DNA of 42,502 nt, from the NCBI GenBank assembly GCA_023411395.1, contig JAEYOV010000077.1, forward strand, positions 1 to 42,502, written 5' to 3'. Below, piece after piece: positions 41,005 to 42,502 of the stretch. This DNA comes from Bacillota bacterium. Its GTDB lineage: Bacteria > Bacillota > Clostridia > Christensenellales > Aristaeellaceae. A program made the position numbers and the translations under genes. Numbering within the stretch: position 1 is the stretch's first letter; the number at the start of each line of letters is the position of its first letter. The notes below the pieces were generated by a model. That model ran no database searches. It saw nothing but the letters and a program-made list of their open reading frames with translations, and had not been told where the DNA came from.

Positions 41005-41208
41005 TTACCAGCCGCAGCCGCAGTCCGGCTTTTTCCTTAAGGGTTCGCACGGCTTCTGGCAATGCCTTTGGCCGCAGCCGATATCCTTGCAGGGGAAATG
41101 GCCATGATCCCTGCATTTCTCCTTGCGGGGCGGGCATTTTGGAAAGCATTGGCAGCAGAAAACGCATGAACGGTCTTGGGGATGGGAAAAACGGGTATCG
41201 CCGTACAT
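41005..41208 (-). CDS. Cys/His/Lys-rich spore-coat-like protein
   Basis: 67 residues: MYGDTRFSHPQDRSCVFCCQ, CFPKCPPRKEKCRDHGHFPC, then KDIGCGQRHCQKPCEPLRKK and a CGCGW end. Thirteen Cys and several His residues suggest disulphide cross-linking or metal binding. It shares the MY start, the AAGGAGGA leader and the sigmaK-like promoter with the genes at 36522 and 40451. Pro/Lys/Cys units (KCPPRKEKC, KPCEPLRKK) resemble the tail of the 40451 product. Confidence 0.65.
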   Translation of the reverse strand: MYGDTRFSHPQDRSCVFCCQCFPKCPPRKEKCRDHGHFPCKDIGCGQRHCQKPCEPLRKKPDCGCGW

Positions 41209-41242
41209 TGAGGATTCCTCCTTCGTTTCATGGGGCCCATTT

Positions 41243-41271
41243 CAATTTATGTATGTGGGCATCCCGCGGTG
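41243..41271 (-). promoter_or_regulatory. SigmaK-like promoter of Cys-rich gene 3
   Basis: On the minus strand CACC (41271-41268), 16 bases, then CATAAATTG (41251-41243), the same spacing as Cys-rich gene 2 with one mismatch at the last consensus base. Confidence 0.55.
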
Positions 41272-41290
41272 CTGGAAAAATAAGGCAGGC

Positions 41291-41678
41291 TATTCGACAC
41301 CCTGTAGCGTGCCTGCCATAGCAAACACGCCCCAGACTGTAGACATATCTCCCGGGAGGCATCGGAGGGCCGCTTTCCATCTGGCTCAATCGGCGCATTA
41401 CTCACTGTCGCTCGTATTGCTTGTTTCGCCAGCCTTCTTCGCCTCGCTTCATCCGCCACAGGCGGCGCTTCGGCTTCGAAGCCCTCCGATTGGATATCCG
41501 AAATCAGCGACATGTGCGGTGATTTCGGAAGGAATTTCGAAGAAATTCCTACCTTGCCCGAGCAAACGGCCGCAAAAACCGCAGGTTTTTTGCAGTGTAG
41601 CGAGGGAAAAACCTCGACAAAGTGGCGCATGCCACTTTGTCGACACCCTGTGGCGTGCCTGCCATAGCAAACACGCCC
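41291..41678. repeat. Direct repeats flanking a train of hairpins
   Basis: TCGACACCCTGTAGCGTGCC continuing to GCAAACACGCCC occurs at about 41293-41331. It recurs with one change at 41640-41678. Between them lie a dispersed repeat copy (about 41375-41480) and five consecutive hairpins (41498-41642): CCGAAATCA/TGATTTCGG, AGGAATTTC/GAAATTCCT, GCAAAAACC/GGTTTTTTGC, CGAGG/CCTCG and CGACAAAGTGGC/GCCACTTTGTCG. No gene is supported in this gap. Confidence 0.6.
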
Positions 41679-41710
41679 GTAGCTTTCATGCTCCGTCCGG
41701 CCTCCGCCCG

Positions 41711-42235
41711 TCAGTTTCCGATGGGGTCTTCAATCATCGTGGCTACCCGGTAATCGTGGGAATGTCCGGCATCCACGGTTGTAACGCCGTCCAGGAAGTG
41801 AACGTGCCTGTCGCCCACCCAGACGGCTCCGCCGGTTACGCCCCAGGCTTCATGGAAGTGGCCCTGGAAATAGTCCGTGCGGAATCGTACGTCATGAACG
41901 TGGTCGCCGCCTGAAACAAACCGCGCCTCGCCTGAAACGGTGGCAAAGCGGTGGCTGTGGGGAATCTGCCCCGCGATCTCCACGCTGCCCTGCACCTCAT
42001 GGACATGGAATTGGAAGTCGGGGCTTACATCCCCGCATTCATGATGGTGCTTCCTTTTTGTGAACTGAACCCGCTTGACAACGCCGACATCCGACAGCAC
42101 CCGGGGGATGTTGTCGTCGATGAACATCCTGATTCTGGGATTGCAGGGGTCCTCCTCGATACAATTCAAGAAGCGGTTTGAATAGAAATCAAACGCCGGT
42201 TCCACACCGAAGAAATTGTCGCTTCCGTAAATCAT
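41711..42235 (-). CDS. YmaF-like His-rich protein
   Basis: 174 residues with many His pairs in a regular beta pattern: FTKRKHHHECGDVSPDFQFH, VHEVQGSVEIAGQIPHSHRF, GGDHVHDVRFRTDYFQGHFH and GDRHVHFLDGVTTVDAGHSH. The H-x-H then about 17 residues then H-x-H spacing is that of the YmaF family of Bacillus and Clostridia, whose function is unknown. Metal binding is plausible from the His residues. The N-terminal 60 residues (MIYGSDNFFGVEPAFDFYSN) lie outside the repeat part. No signal peptide is seen. GGAGC lies just before the ATG at 42235. Confidence 0.7.
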   Translation of the reverse strand: MIYGSDNFFGVEPAFDFYSNRFLNCIEEDPCNPRIRMFIDDNIPRVLSDVGVVKRVQFTKRKHHHECGDVSPDFQFHVHEVQGSVEIAGQIPHSHRFATVSGEARFVSGGDHVHDVRFRTDYFQGHFHEAWGVTGGAVWVGDRHVHFLDGVTTVDAGHSHDYRVATMIEDPIGN

Positions 42236-42502
42236 TCCTATACGCTCCTTTGTTCATTGCAGGTTTTCTTAAGAAGAGTATTGTTCTATAGCAATCTTTT
42301 GGCAAAGATGATTGGCGTCATAACCACTATCAGAATATGTAAAACGCAGGATGGCGTTCCTTGCCGCGGCCGGACAGGCCTCACGGATTGATTATGGTTG
42401 TAAAATCAACGGACGGCGAATGCAATTCCAAAATATTTTAATCAGTGAAGTTTTTCAGGGAGGGGCGCGGGGGGGGGGGGGTTTTTAAAAAAAGCCCCCC
42501 CC
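42236..42502. other. Terminal intergenic stretch with low-complexity end
   Basis: No gene is visible. The last 40 bases are a run of 14 or more G, then T5, A7 and a C-run. This could be a terminator-like palindrome or an unreliable contig end. Confidence 0.5.

Noticed and set aside
1..42502. CRISPR arrays, tRNA or rRNA genes
   Set aside because: No regular repeat-spacer pattern, no cloverleaf and no rRNA-like conserved stretches were found by eye. Many palindromes are present, but their spacing is irregular.

Overview
The window comes from a spore-forming, moderately GC-rich Bacillota (Clostridia-like) bacterium. The signs are purine-rich ribosome binding sites with frequent TTG and GTG starts, three short cysteine-rich coat-like genes behind sigmaK-like promoters, Gram-positive LexA (SOS) boxes, a Ku/LigD end-joining pair and many palindromic intergenic repeats. 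No rRNA, tRNA or CRISPR array is visible. Most genes from 34.3 kb down to 1 run on the minus strand.

Region A (about 1-10.3 kb) holds virion-like genes. Transcription enters at 10.3 kb and passes a scaffold-like protein, a fibre-like fragment, a small beta-rich structural protein, two small tail/virion-type proteins and then a tandemly duplicated two-gene unit. Each unit has one very large virion-type protein and one exported WG-repeat protein. Both large paralogues are frame-disrupted at the same homologous C-tract, and one is also split at an A7 tract. Region B (10.7-18.8 kb) is an operon of four exported trypsin-like (HtrA-type) proteins. Two have an intact catalytic triad and two are degenerate. 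They carry FN3-like, TPM or PQQ-like modules. Region C (19-26 kb) carries an SMR pseudogene, an exported protein with 13 Cys/His repeats, an Ntn-hydrolase-like protein, the LigD-like ligase and Ku pair, and an AT-rich membrane protein. Region D (26-34.3 kb) is a phage packaging block with small terminase, large terminase and a portal with a very unusual repeat-built N-terminus. Between terminase and portal lie tandem membrane proteins with a PH-like domain, one of which contains an internal in-frame inversion. Region E (34.5-42.3 kb) looks like ordinary chromosome: an ECF sigma/anti-sigma pair, a polytopic permease-like protein, a YmaF-like His-rich protein, small unknowns and the three Cys-rich genes.

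The main new observation links A and D. The small terminase, the scaffold-like gene and the first large virion protein are preceded by the same promoter design: AAGTGTYAAAA, exactly 29 bases, then a -10 hexamer, with a GAAC-N4-GTTC LexA box close by. This suggests one SOS-linked, probably activator-dependent regulon joining scattered phage structural genes. No major capsid gene is present, so the element is either decayed, split across the genome or domesticated. This reading is inference; the motifs and spacings are directly visible.
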